Part shown: positions 24,681-33,402 of the stretch, in pieces
Numbering within the stretch: position 1 is the stretch's first letter
How the letters are laid out: every line of letters begins with the position of its first letter
Assembly (NCBI RefSeq): GCF_001666755.1
Contig: NZ_LZJC01000137.1
Location: 1-59,412 of the forward strand
Origin: Mycobacterium sp. E1214
Lineage (GTDB): Bacteria > Actinomycetota > Actinomycetes > Mycobacteriales > Mycobacteriaceae
Direction: 5' to 3'
DNA: 59,412 bases
Notes under the pieces: model-generated
The model's database searches: none
What the model saw: the letters and a program-made list of their open reading frames with translations, nothing else
Told to the model about the DNA's origin: nothing
Made by a program: the position numbers and the translations under genes

Positions 24681-25424
24681 ATGCGAGTAGGCGTGCTGGG
24701 GGCGAAGGGCAAAGTCGGATCGGCGATGGTGGCGGGCGTGCGGGCCGCCGACGACCTGACCCTCTCGGCCGAGGTGGATGCCGGCGATTCGCTGGATCTG
24801 CTGACCGAAAGCGACACCGAGGCGGTCATCGACTTCACCCACCCCGACGTGGTGATGGGGAACCTGGAGTTCTTGATTCACAACAATATTCACGCGGTGG
24901 TCGGCACCACCGGGTTCACCGCGGAGCGGCTGGGCCAGGTGCGGTCCTGGCTGGCCGACAGCCCCGACACCGCGGTGTTGATCGCGCCCAACTTCGCGAT
25001 CGGGGCGGTGCTGTCCATGCACTTCGCCCAGCAGGCGGCCCGCTTCTTCGACTCGGTGGAGGTCATCGAGCTACACCACCCGCAGAAGGCCGACGCCCCG
25101 TCGGGCACCGCGACGCGCACCGCCAAGCTGATCGCCGAGGCCCGGAAGGGACTGCCGCCCAACCCCGACGCCACCAGCACCGGCCTGCCGGGTGCCCGCG
25201 GCGCCGACGTCGACGGCGTGCCCGTGCACGCGGTGCGCCTCGCGGGGCTGGTCGCCCATCAGGAGATCCTGTTCGGCACCGAGGGGGAGACGCTGACCAT
25301 CCGCCACGACAGCCTGGACCGCACCTCGTTCGTGCCCGGCGTGCTGCTCGCGGTGCGCCGCATCACCGAGCGCCCCGGGCTGACGGTGGGACTCGAGCCC
25401 CTGCTCGACCTGGGCGCGACATGA
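24681..25424 (+). CDS. dapB: 4-hydroxy-tetrahydrodipicolinate reductase DapB
   Basis: The 247-residue enzyme of the lysine/diaminopimelate pathway shows the nucleotide-binding MRVGVLGAKGKVGSAMV, the GTTGFT loop, APNFAIGAVL and the catalytic segment ELHHPQKADAPSGTA. It uses the product of DapA, encoded at 39.8 kb. ATG 24681 aligns with the family start and has a leaderless-type -10. The frame is open far upstream but overlaps the preceding gene. Confidence 0.95.
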   Translation: MRVGVLGAKGKVGSAMVAGVRAADDLTLSAEVDAGDSLDLLTESDTEAVIDFTHPDVVMGNLEFLIHNNIHAVVGTTGFTAERLGQVRSWLADSPDTAVLIAPNFAIGAVLSMHFAQQAARFFDSVEVIELHHPQKADAPSGTATRTAKLIAEARKGLPPNPDATSTGLPGARGADVDGVPVHAVRLAGLVAHQEILFGTEGETLTIRHDSLDRTSFVPGVLLAVRRITERPGLTVGLEPLLDLGAT

Positions 25425-25425
25425 C

Positions 25426-25890
25426 ATGAGCGACAACGCCCGCCTGCGCCGCACCCAGGTGCTCATCGCCCTGATGTGCGCGGCGATGCTGGCCTATTTC
25501 GTCCTGCTCGGCCGGATGGCCCTGGCCCTGATCGGCTCGGGTCGGGGCGCGGCGGTGGGGCTCGGCCTGGCCGTGTTGGTCATGCCATTCCTGGGGCTCT
25601 GGGCGATGCTGGCAACGCTGCGCTCAGGGTTCGCCCATCAACGATTGGCGCGCGAGATCGCCAGCGAGGGAATGGAATTGGATGTCAGTGCCCTGCCCCG
25701 GCGGCCGTCGGGCCGCATCGAGCGCGACGCGGCCGACGCGCTGTTCGCCACCGTCCGCACCGAGGTCGAAGATCACCCCGACGACTGGCGCCGCTGGTAT
25801 CGGCTGGCGCGGGCCTACGATTACGCGGGGGACCGCCGGCGGGCGCGGGAAGCCATGAGGACGGCAGTGCATTTGCAGGGTGGCCGATGA
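25426..25890 (+). CDS. Small membrane protein (Rv2772c-like)
   Basis: The 154-residue protein has two transmembrane helices (about residues 13-33 and 42-64) and a soluble C-terminus with a TPR-like RWYRLARAYDYAGDRRRAREAM. The role is unknown. It begins one base after the dapB stop and overlaps the next gene by ATGA, so it belongs to a dapB operon. Confidence 0.75.
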   Translation: MSDNARLRRTQVLIALMCAAMLAYFVLLGRMALALIGSGRGAAVGLGLAVLVMPFLGLWAMLATLRSGFAHQRLAREIASEGMELDVSALPRRPSGRIERDAADALFATVRTEVEDHPDDWRRWYRLARAYDYAGDRRRAREAMRTAVHLQGGR

Positions 25891-26342
25891 GCAAAACGCT
25901 GTTGATCGTCCACCACACACCGTCGCCGCACTGCCAGGAGATGTTCGAGGCGGTGCTGGCCGGCGCGACGGACCCCGAGATCGAAGGTGTCGACGTGGTG
26001 CGGCGACCGGCGCTGACTGTCTCCCCGGTCGAGATGCTGGCCGCCGACGGCTACGTGCTGGGCACCCCGGCCAACCTGGGCTACATCTCCGGCGCGCTCA
26101 AGCACGCGTTCGACGAGTCCTACTATCAGCTGCTCGACGCGACCAGGGGGCGGCCGTTCGGGTTGTACCTGCACGGCAACCAGGGCACCGAGGGGGCCGA
26201 GCGGGCCGTCGACCAGATCACCACGGGCCTGGGCTGGGTCAAAGCCGTTGCGCCGGTGATCGTTTCGGGAAAGCCCGGCAAAGACGACGTCGAGGCATGC
26301 TGGAATCTGGGCGCGACCGTTGCCGCGCAGCTCATGCAGTGA
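25887..26342 (+). CDS. Flavodoxin-like NAD(P)H oxidoreductase (Rv2771c-like)
   Basis: The 151-residue protein has a flavodoxin-like fold start (KTLLIVHHTPSPHCQEMFEAV), YVLGTPANLGYISGALKHAFD typical of WrbA/FMN-reductase-like proteins, and YLHGNQGTEGAERAV. It probably binds FMN; the partner is unknown. It is translationally coupled to the membrane protein gene by ATGA at 25887-25890. Confidence 0.75.
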   Translation: MSKTLLIVHHTPSPHCQEMFEAVLAGATDPEIEGVDVVRRPALTVSPVEMLAADGYVLGTPANLGYISGALKHAFDESYYQLLDATRGRPFGLYLHGNQGTEGAERAVDQITTGLGWVKAVAPVIVSGKPGKDDVEACWNLGATVAAQLMQ

Positions 26343-26344
26343 GC

Positions 26345-27178
26345 TCAATTGTGCGTCGGCTGGAACGCCTCGGCGGGCTGAGCCAAGGCCAACGCGGAAC
26401 TGGTCCCGAGCGGGCCGCGGCAATCGAACAGCGTCGCGGCGCCCGTGGCCACCCCGGCCGTGCCGTAGTGGCTGTTCGCCGCCAGGCCGAGGTATTCGCC
26501 GTCGGGCAGCCGGCTCGCGGTGACGGTGTAGTCAGCGTTGATGTAGCGCAATCCTCCGGTGCCCCAATGGGTCAGCGAGCTGGTGATGTCACCGGCGAAC
26601 GCCAGCCGCGTGAACGGGGTCAAGGGGTGGCCGTGCACCATCGGGCGAAAGAGGCGTGCCCAGGCGAACTTCTGCGCGTGCGACTGCTCCCACTCGCCGG
26701 CGGCGATGCCGGGGTGGCCCGCGGCGGTGGCGCCGTACGTCCAGATCAGAAACGGTGTGTCGGTTTCCATGTCGCCGGTGTCTAGCGGCGGTGGCGGCAT
26801 CGTGGCGGGCGTCGACCACACGCGCCCGTCGGGATGCTCACCGCGCCGCAGAAACAGCGCGCTGGCCCGCGCGACGACCGTTCCCCGCTGCAGCAACGCG
26901 CCGTCGATCAGCTTGATGCGCCGGCCTTCCCGCTGCACCGACGTCTGCAGTCGAACCGGCTCGAGCAACGCCGGACGCAGCAGGTCCACCGTGAGGCGGG
27001 CGGGCTGGAAATCCGGAACCGCGCCCACCCGTTCGATGCCCCAGCCCAGCAGGCCACCGACGATCTGCCCGCCCATCGTGGGTCCCCACGGGCCTTGCGT
27101 CAGCGGGCCCGGCAGGTAGGAGTCGCCGTCGACAGCGAAGAACGCCTCGGGCATGATGGCGGAGTCCTCGATCGTCAC
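26345..27178 (-). CDS. Acyl-CoA thioesterase-like protein (double hotdog)
   Basis: The 277-residue protein has TesB-like double-hotdog features: GPTMGGQIVGGLLGW, an ARLTVDLLRPAL segment in the first half and GLRYINADYTVTASR in the second. It would hydrolyse acyl-CoA. GTG 27178 is preferred over ATG 27154 because a minus-strand -10 TATCGT (27191-27186) lies seven bases upstream. It is divergent from the acyl-CoA synthetase, suggesting a shared acyl-CoA function. Confidence 0.78.
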   Translation of the reverse strand: MTIEDSAIMPEAFFAVDGDSYLPGPLTQGPWGPTMGGQIVGGLLGWGIERVGAVPDFQPARLTVDLLRPALLEPVRLQTSVQREGRRIKLIDGALLQRGTVVARASALFLRRGEHPDGRVWSTPATMPPPPLDTGDMETDTPFLIWTYGATAAGHPGIAAGEWEQSHAQKFAWARLFRPMVHGHPLTPFTRLAFAGDITSSLTHWGTGGLRYINADYTVTASRLPDGEYLGLAANSHYGTAGVATGAATLFDCRGPLGTSSALALAQPAEAFQPTHN

Positions 27179-27217
27179 CGCTAACACGATAGGACACGGG
27201 ATCATTAGGGACCGGGC

Positions 27218-28750
27218 ATGCCTGCAGTAATCGAAATCCCGCGCACGCACAATCCGTTCGCCACGACGGGAGTGTCTCGCGTGGCCGACGGTGTCCCGCG
27301 CTACGACGAGCTGCCCGCCACGTTGCTCGAGATGCTCGCCGGACAGGTCGAGCGCCGCCCCGACAGCGAGGCGGTGGTGGAGCTCGGCGCCGACCGGCTC
27401 ACCTACCGGCAGCTGTGGGAGCGCGCCGCCCGCGTCGCCGGGGGGCTGCGCGCGGCCGGCGTGGGCCCCGGCGACCGGGTGGCGCTGCGCTACCCGGCGG
27501 GAACCAGGTGGGCGGTGGCGTTCTGGGGCACGGTGATGGCCGGTGGCGTTGCGGTAGCGGTCAATACGCGCTCCGCGCGGCCGGAGGTGGACTTCGTGCT
27601 GTCCGATTGCGGCGCGCGGGTCGACCTGGGCCCGGACTCCGCACTGCCCGACGGGAACCCCTATGTGAGCGACGGGCTCGCGCCCACCGACATCGCGGCG
27701 CTGTTCTATACGTCCGGCACCACCGGTCACCCCAAGGGGGTGCCGACCACGCACGCGGCCTTCTTGACCAACACCGAGAATTCGATTCGCTGCCTGGACC
27801 AGCCGAGGGACCTCGGCGAGGCGATGCGCACGCTGATCTCGGTGCCGCTGTTTCACGTGACCGGTTGCAACACGCAGCTTCTGGTGGCGACCCGCCTGGG
27901 CGGTACGGCGGTCATCATGCCCACCCTGGATCTGGACGCGGTGATCACCGCGCTGGCTGCCGAGCGGATCTCGGTCTTGGTGACCGTGCCCGCCGTCTAC
28001 TCGCTGATGTTGCGACACAGCTCTTTTGCCGACGCCGACGTGTCCGGCGTGCGGTGGGTGGGCTACGGCGGAGCGCCAATCGCCCCCTCGCTGGTGCGGT
28101 CGGTGCAGGCGGCGTTCCCGGACGCCACAGTCTTCAACGGCTACGGGATGACCGAGACGGCCTCGCTGCTGACCGTGCTGCCCGACTCCGACGCGGTCGA
28201 TCACGCCGACTCCGTCGGATACGCGGTGCCCTCGGTGGACCTGGCGGTCGCCCCGCTCGGCGACGACCCTCGCGTCGGCGAGTTGCTCGCGAAGGGCGTC
28301 AACGTGATGACCGGGTATTGGAACCGCCCGGAGGCCACCGCGGCCACCCTGGTCGACGGGTGGCTGCACACCGGCGACGTGGTCCGCGTCGACGACGCAG
28401 GCAGGGTGCACCTGGTGGACCGGCTCAAGGACATCATCAACCGCGGCGGCGAGAACGTGTCCAGCGTCGAGGTCGAGGCCGCACTGCTGTCCGCTCCCGG
28501 CGTCGCCGACGCGTGCGTGCTGGGCGTGCCCGATGACGTCATGGGGGAGAAGGTGGGCGCGGTGTTGTTCGGCGGCGGCGCGCCGATCGACGTGCCCGCG
28601 GTGCTCGAACACTGCCGCGGACAGCTCGCCGATTACAAAGTGCCGCAATATGTTTGCCTGGCCGACGCCGCACTGCCGCGCAACGCCGGCGGCAAGGTGC
28701 TCAAGGCGGCGCTGCGCGCGCAGGTGCGCTGGGGCGAGCCGCTGCGATGA
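27218..28750 (+). CDS. Acyl-CoA synthetase (AMP-binding, FadD-like)
   Basis: The 510-residue adenylate-forming ligase shows the P-loop YTSGTTGHPKG, GYGMTETASLL, LHTGDVVRVDD and DRLKDIINRGGENVSSVEVE, and the C-terminal catalytic Lys in NAGGKVLKAALR. It activates a carboxylic acid to its CoA ester. It overlaps the carboxylase gene by ATGA at 28747-28750, so the two proteins are made together and probably act in sequence. Confidence 0.9.
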   Translation: MPAVIEIPRTHNPFATTGVSRVADGVPRYDELPATLLEMLAGQVERRPDSEAVVELGADRLTYRQLWERAARVAGGLRAAGVGPGDRVALRYPAGTRWAVAFWGTVMAGGVAVAVNTRSARPEVDFVLSDCGARVDLGPDSALPDGNPYVSDGLAPTDIAALFYTSGTTGHPKGVPTTHAAFLTNTENSIRCLDQPRDLGEAMRTLISVPLFHVTGCNTQLLVATRLGGTAVIMPTLDLDAVITALAAERISVLVTVPAVYSLMLRHSSFADADVSGVRWVGYGGAPIAPSLVRSVQAAFPDATVFNGYGMTETASLLTVLPDSDAVDHADSVGYAVPSVDLAVAPLGDDPRVGELLAKGVNVMTGYWNRPEATAATLVDGWLHTGDVVRVDDAGRVHLVDRLKDIINRGGENVSSVEVEAALLSAPGVADACVLGVPDDVMGEKVGAVLFGGGAPIDVPAVLEHCRGQLADYKVPQYVCLADAALPRNAGGKVLKAALRAQVRWGEPLR

Positions 28751-31700
28751 GCCCCACCGTGCTGGTCGCCAACCGCGGCGAGATTGCGCTGCGAATCATC
28801 CGGACCGCGACTGAACTCGGGATGCACACGGTGGCCGTCTACGCCGAGGACGACGCGGCGAGCCCGCACGTGCACGCGGCCGACGAGGCGATCGGGCTGG
28901 CCGGCGCCGGCCCCGGCGCATACCTGGACCACAGCGCGGTCCTCGGCGCCGCCACGTCCTGCCGCGCCGACTTCATCCATCCCGGTTACGGATTCCTCAG
29001 CGAGAACGCAAGATTCGCATCGGCCTGCGCCGCCGCGGGCCACACGTTCGTCGGACCGGACGCGCGGGTGCTCGACGTCTTCGGCAACAAGACCACCGCG
29101 CGCCGGGCCGCGGCCGCGGCCGGCGTCCCCACGCTGCCCGCCACGGACGGGCCCAGCAGTGTCGCCGACATCAAGGAGTTCCTCGTCGCCCGGCCCGGCG
29201 CCATCATGATCAAGGCGCTCGCCGGAGGAGGCGGCCGGGGAATGCGCCGGGTCGACGACGTCGGCGAGGTCGACGACGCCTACCGCCTGTGCGCCGCGGA
29301 GGCCGAGACGGGCTTCGGGGACTCGGCGCTGTTCGCCGAGGCGCTGCTCGACGACGCGCGGCACATCGAGGTGCAGATCGTGGCGGGCCCTGCCGGCCAT
29401 CAGACCCACGCGCTGGCGCTGGGTGACCGCGATTGCAGCGTGCAGCGCCGCTATCAGAAGCTGGTCGAAATCGCGCCGGCACAAGGCCTCTCGGATGACG
29501 TGCGGCGCGCGCTGCATCAAGCGGCGGCTCGGCTGTGTGCGCGGGTGGGTCTGCACGGCCTCGCCACCGTCGAATTCCTGGTCACGGGCGACGAATTCGT
29601 GTTCCTCGAAGTCAATCCGCGCATCCAGGTCGAGCACACGGTCACCGAGGAGACCACCGGCTTCGACCTGGTCGCCGTCCAGCTGGCGATCGCCAAGGGC
29701 ACCTCCTACTACCGGCTCGGCTTGCCCGCCGGCATCGCCTCCGACGGCACCGAGGTCCTGGGCGAGCCGGCCGCGCAGCGCGGCATCGCCGTGCAGGCCA
29801 GGGTCAACGCGGAAACCCTGCGCCCCGACTTCACGGTGGCGCCCGCCGCGGGCACCATCACGGCGTTCGCCCCGCCGGCCGGCCCCGGCGTGCGCGTCGA
29901 CACCTACGGCAAGGCGGGTCTGGCGATCAGCCCCCGCTACGACTCGTTACTGGCCAAGGTGGTCACCCACGTGCGGCAGCCGTCGTGGCCGGCGGCCCTG
30001 CGCAAGGCGCGCACCGCGCTGACCGAGTTCGAGATCGAGGGCGTTGCCACCAACATCGCAATGCTGCGCGCGCTGCTGGCCGACGCGCGGCTCGAAGCCG
30101 GTTGGGTCACCACGGGTTTCCTCGAAGATGCACTCCCGGAGCTCGCGACGGCGGCGCTCTCGCAGCGGCACGATCCGCCCGCCGCGGCGGTCGATCTCTA
30201 CCCGGGTGAACGCGTGCTGCGGGCGCAACTCGCGGGCACCGTGGTGGAGGTGGTGCCCGAAGGCCTCGACTGCCCGGCCGGCGGGCAGCTGGTGGTGCTC
30301 GAGGCGATGAAGATGCAGCACGTCCTCACCGCGCCCGAGGCGTTGCGCACCGCACGTAACCTGGTGGCCGCCGGGCAGGTCGTCGGCACCGGTGACCCGC
30401 TGCTCGTCTTCACCCCCGCGCAGACCGGCGGTCAAGATGAATCGGCAACCGCCTCAGCGGATCTCGACCGCCCGCGCGCGGACCTCGACGAGGTGGCGCA
30501 CCGCCACCTGCTCACCCTCGACCAGGGCCGCCCGGCCGCCGTCGCGAAGCGGCACGAGCGGGGCCGTCGCACCGCGCGGGAGAACATCGACGACCTCGTC
30601 GACCCCGGAAGCTTCGTCGAGTACGGCGCGTTGGCGATCGCGGCCCAGCGCAGCCGCCGCAGCGAAGATGACCTGATCGCCAACACCCCGGCCGACGGGC
30701 TGGTCGCGGGTGTCGCGACGATCGGCGCTGAGCGGTTCGGGCGGGACGCCTCCCGTGCCGTGGTCGTGTCGTACGACTACACGGTGCTGGCGGGCACGCA
30801 GGGCATGCGCAACCACGCCAAAACCGACCGAGTCTTCGACCTGGCGGCCCGCGAGCGGTGCTCAGTGGTGCTTTTCGCCGAGGGCGGTGGGGGCCGCCCG
30901 GGCGACACCGACGCCGGCGGCGCCGCCGGCCTGGACGTCCCGACCTTCCGCATGCTCGCCGGTCTGCGCGGCCGGGTGCCGCTGGTGTCCGTCGTCTCCG
31001 GCCGGTGCTTCGCCGGTAACGCCGCTCTGGCCGGTGTCTGCGACGTCATCATCGCGACTCCGGATGCCAACATCGGCATGGGTGGGCCGGCGATGATCGA
31101 GGGCGGCGGGCTGGGCGTGTACCCACCGGAGGCGATCGGGCCGATCGCCGTGCAGCGCCGCAACGGCGTGGTCGGCCTCGTCGCCCGCGACGAAGGCCAC
31201 GCGGTGGCGCTGGCCAAGCAGTACCTGTCGTACTTTCAGGGCAGTTTGGACGAGTGGGAGACGCCGGACCCGCGGTTGGCGCGAAACGTTGTGCCGGAGA
31301 ACAGATTACGCGCCTACGACGTGCACCGCGCGATCGAGTCGATCGTCGACGTCGGTTCCGCGCTGGTGCTGCGGGCGGACTACGGCGTCGGGATCGTCAC
31401 CGCGCTGGTCCGGGTGGAAGGCGTGGCCTACGGGCTGATCGCCAACAGCACCCACCACCTGGGCGGCGCCATCGACGCCGAGGCCGCCGACAAGGCGGGC
31501 GACTTCCTCGCGCTGTGCGAGTCGTTCCGGTTGCCGATCATCGCGCTGTGCGACACGCCCGGCTTCATGGTGGGGCCCGAGGCGGAGAAGGAGGCCGCGG
31601 TGCGCCGGTTCGGCCATCTGTTCGTGGTCGGCGCGCAGCTGACGGTGCCGTTGGGCATGATCATCTTGCGCAAGGCCTACGGGCTCGGCGCGATGGCGAT

Positions 31701-31992
31701 GGCCGGCGGGTCCTTCCGGGCGCCGCGATTCACCGTCGCGTGGCCGACCGGCGAGATCGGGGGAATGGGCCTCGAGGGCGCCGTGCGGCTCGGCTTCAGC
31801 AAGGAACTCGCCGCCGTCACCGATCCGGGCGAACGCCAGCAGCTCTTCGAGCGCCTGGTAGCGGCCGCCTACGACCACGGCAAGGCGTTACGCGCGGCCA
31901 CCACGTTCGAACTGGACGACGTCATCGACCCCGCCGCCTCCCGGGCCTGGATCGCCAGGCTGCCGAGAGGCGCGGGCGCAGCGAGCAGGTGA
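28747..31992 (+). CDS. Single-chain biotin-dependent long-chain acyl-CoA carboxylase (LCC type)
   Basis: The 1081-residue protein carries all carboxylase parts on one chain. Biotin carboxylase is at about 1-450 (VLVANRGEIALRIIRTATEL, ATP-grasp loop KALAGGGGRGMRRV, NPRIQVEHTVTEE). The biotinyl domain has LEAMKMQH with the carrier Lys at about 522. The carboxyltransferase occupies about 575-1081 (FAEGGGGRPGDTD, GGPAMIEGGGLGVY, CDTPGFMVGPEAE). The same arrangement is known from M. avium subsp. paratuberculosis as a long-chain acyl-CoA carboxylase. It is coupled to the acyl-CoA synthetase. Two-subunit AccA/AccD enzymes are the more usual mycobacterial form. Confidence 0.92.
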   Translation: MSPTVLVANRGEIALRIIRTATELGMHTVAVYAEDDAASPHVHAADEAIGLAGAGPGAYLDHSAVLGAATSCRADFIHPGYGFLSENARFASACAAAGHTFVGPDARVLDVFGNKTTARRAAAAAGVPTLPATDGPSSVADIKEFLVARPGAIMIKALAGGGGRGMRRVDDVGEVDDAYRLCAAEAETGFGDSALFAEALLDDARHIEVQIVAGPAGHQTHALALGDRDCSVQRRYQKLVEIAPAQGLSDDVRRALHQAAARLCARVGLHGLATVEFLVTGDEFVFLEVNPRIQVEHTVTEETTGFDLVAVQLAIAKGTSYYRLGLPAGIASDGTEVLGEPAAQRGIAVQARVNAETLRPDFTVAPAAGTITAFAPPAGPGVRVDTYGKAGLAISPRYDSLLAKVVTHVRQPSWPAALRKARTALTEFEIEGVATNIAMLRALLADARLEAGWVTTGFLEDALPELATAALSQRHDPPAAAVDLYPGERVLRAQLAGTVVEVVPEGLDCPAGGQLVVLEAMKMQHVLTAPEALRTARNLVAAGQVVGTGDPLLVFTPAQTGGQDESATASADLDRPRADLDEVAHRHLLTLDQGRPAAVAKRHERGRRTARENIDDLVDPGSFVEYGALAIAAQRSRRSEDDLIANTPADGLVAGVATIGAERFGRDASRAVVVSYDYTVLAGTQGMRNHAKTDRVFDLAARERCSVVLFAEGGGGRPGDTDAGGAAGLDVPTFRMLAGLRGRVPLVSVVSGRCFAGNAALAGVCDVIIATPDANIGMGGPAMIEGGGLGVYPPEAIGPIAVQRRNGVVGLVARDEGHAVALAKQYLSYFQGSLDEWETPDPRLARNVVPENRLRAYDVHRAIESIVDVGSALVLRADYGVGIVTALVRVEGVAYGLIANSTHHLGGAIDAEAADKAGDFLALCESFRLPIIALCDTPGFMVGPEAEKEAAVRRFGHLFVVGAQLTVPLGMIILRKAYGLGAMAMAGGSFRAPRFTVAWPTGEIGGMGLEGAVRLGFSKELAAVTDPGERQQLFERLVAAAYDHGKALRAATTFELDDVIDPAASRAWIARLPRGAGAASR

Positions 31993-31997
31993 GGGGC

Positions 31998-32348
31998 TCA
32001 GGCGTGGCCGGAGCCGCAGCCGACACCGGGAAGGCATCCGCTGCCGCCCGGGATTCCGCCCGGCCCGGCGTTCTGGCCGCCACCGCCGCAGCCGACGCCG
32101 GGGACGCAGCCCTGCCCGCCGGGTCCGCCGCCCGGGCCGTTGAATTGGCCGCCGCCACCGCAGTTGCCGTTCCCGTCGCAACCGCCGCCGCCCGGGTCGT
32201 CCTTGAACACGACGTGGGTCGGCGCGCCCGACACGGACCCCGGGCCGGCCGCGATGACGTCAGCGGTCGCGGCCGGAGCTGCGGCGATCGCGGCGGCGGC
32301 TGCCCCGGCGGCAGCAAGGGTTTTCGCAAAGGTTAATTTCGCTAACAT
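31998..32348 (-). CDS. Small exported Gly/Pro-rich protein with three CX5C motifs
   Basis: The 116-residue protein has an Ala-rich signal peptide (cleavage likely near residue 30, after PAATA). The mature part is Gly-rich with six Cys arranged as three CX5C pairs: C57/C63 (CDGNGNC), C81/C87 (CVPGVGC) and C105/C111 (CLPGVGC). The last two lie in a 24-residue repeat. Function is unknown. Regularly spaced Cys pairs in an exported peptide suggest disulfides or metal binding. Its 3' end is five bases from the carboxylase stop. Confidence 0.7.
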   Translation of the reverse strand: MLAKLTFAKTLAAAGAAAAAIAAAPAATADVIAAGPGSVSGAPTHVVFKDDPGGGGCDGNGNCGGGGQFNGPGGGPGGQGCVPGVGCGGGGQNAGPGGIPGGSGCLPGVGCGSGHA

Positions 32349-32422
32349 GCGTGTCGCATACCACTAAAACTTCGGGACAAACATCGTCAGTTAACCGATT
32401 TACGCGAGAGAAGGCGCACTCT

Positions 32423-33205
32423 ATGACCTCATTGGATTTGACCGGCCGCACCGCGATCATCACGGGCGCCTCGCGTGGAATCGGCCTCGCCATCGCTCAG
32501 CAACTCGCCGCCGCGGGCGCCAGCGTCGTCCTCACCGCCCGCAAGCAGGAAGCGGCCGACGAGGCCGCGGCGCAGGTGGACGGGCAGGCCCTGGGCGTCG
32601 GAGCGCACGCCGTCGACGAGGAGGCCGCCCGCCGCTGCGTCGACATCGCCTTGGAGCGGTTCGGCAGCCTGGACATCCTGGTCAACAACGCCGGCACCAA
32701 CCCGGCGTTCGGCGCCCTGATCGACCAGGACCACGCCCGGTTCAGCAAGATCTTCGACGTCAACTTGTGGGCGCCGCTGTTGTGGACCTCGCTCGCCGTG
32801 AAGGCGTGGATGGGCGAGCACGGCGGGGCCATCGTCAACACGGCCTCCATCGGCGGGCTGCATCAGTCGCCGGGAATGGGCATGTACAACGCGACCAAAG
32901 CGGCGCTGATCCACGCCACCAAGCAACTGGCCCTGGAACTTTCACCGGGGGTGCGGGTCAACGCCATCGCACCGGGCGTCGTCCGCACCCGGCTCGCCGA
33001 GGCGCTGTGGAAGGACAATGAGGACCCGCTCGCGTCGTCGATCGCGCTGGGACGCATCGGCGAGCCCGCGGACGTGGCCGCCGCGGTGGCGTTCCTGGTG
33101 TCGGACGCGGCCAGCTGGATCACCGGCGAAACCATGGTGATCGACGGCGGCCTGCTGCTCGGCGCCGCGCAGGGATTCCAGGCGCGGCCCGGCGGTTCGC
33201 AGTGA
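32423..33205 (+). CDS. fabG5: Short-chain dehydrogenase/reductase (Rv2766c-like)
   Basis: The 260-residue classical SDR shows TGASRGIGLAIAQQL, NNAGTNPAFG, catalytic Ser in NTASIGG and Y-x3-K in YNATKAALIHATKQLA, and ITGETMVIDGG at the end. Length equals the M. tuberculosis protein annotated fabG5. The substrate is probably a 3-oxoacyl or similar ketone, not proven. ATG 32423 follows GAGAAGG. It stands alone, with 74 bp before it and 197 bp after. Confidence 0.85.
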   Translation: MTSLDLTGRTAIITGASRGIGLAIAQQLAAAGASVVLTARKQEAADEAAAQVDGQALGVGAHAVDEEAARRCVDIALERFGSLDILVNNAGTNPAFGALIDQDHARFSKIFDVNLWAPLLWTSLAVKAWMGEHGGAIVNTASIGGLHQSPGMGMYNATKAALIHATKQLALELSPGVRVNAIAPGVVRTRLAEALWKDNEDPLASSIALGRIGEPADVAAAVAFLVSDAASWITGETMVIDGGLLLGAAQGFQARPGGSQ

Positions 33206-33402
33206 CGATCGCCTGCAGCGCCCGTTGACGACTGCGGGGTCATGATCGCGGGCCAGCGTTGTGGTCGCGATGATTCTTAGGTTGCGCGGCGCCGGACCTC
33301 TGGTTTCGCCGTTCGGTGAGAAGTCCCGGCCTCGCGGGGGTAATCCCGCAGGGACGCCGACGCTAAGGTCGGCCGATCAACCTGCGGAAGTGAGTCGCCG
33401 AA

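Noticed and set aside
26345..28648. A 767-codon minus-strand frame
   Set aside because: Only the C-terminal 277 codons (thioesterase) are real; the upstream part is antisense to the acyl-CoA synthetase.
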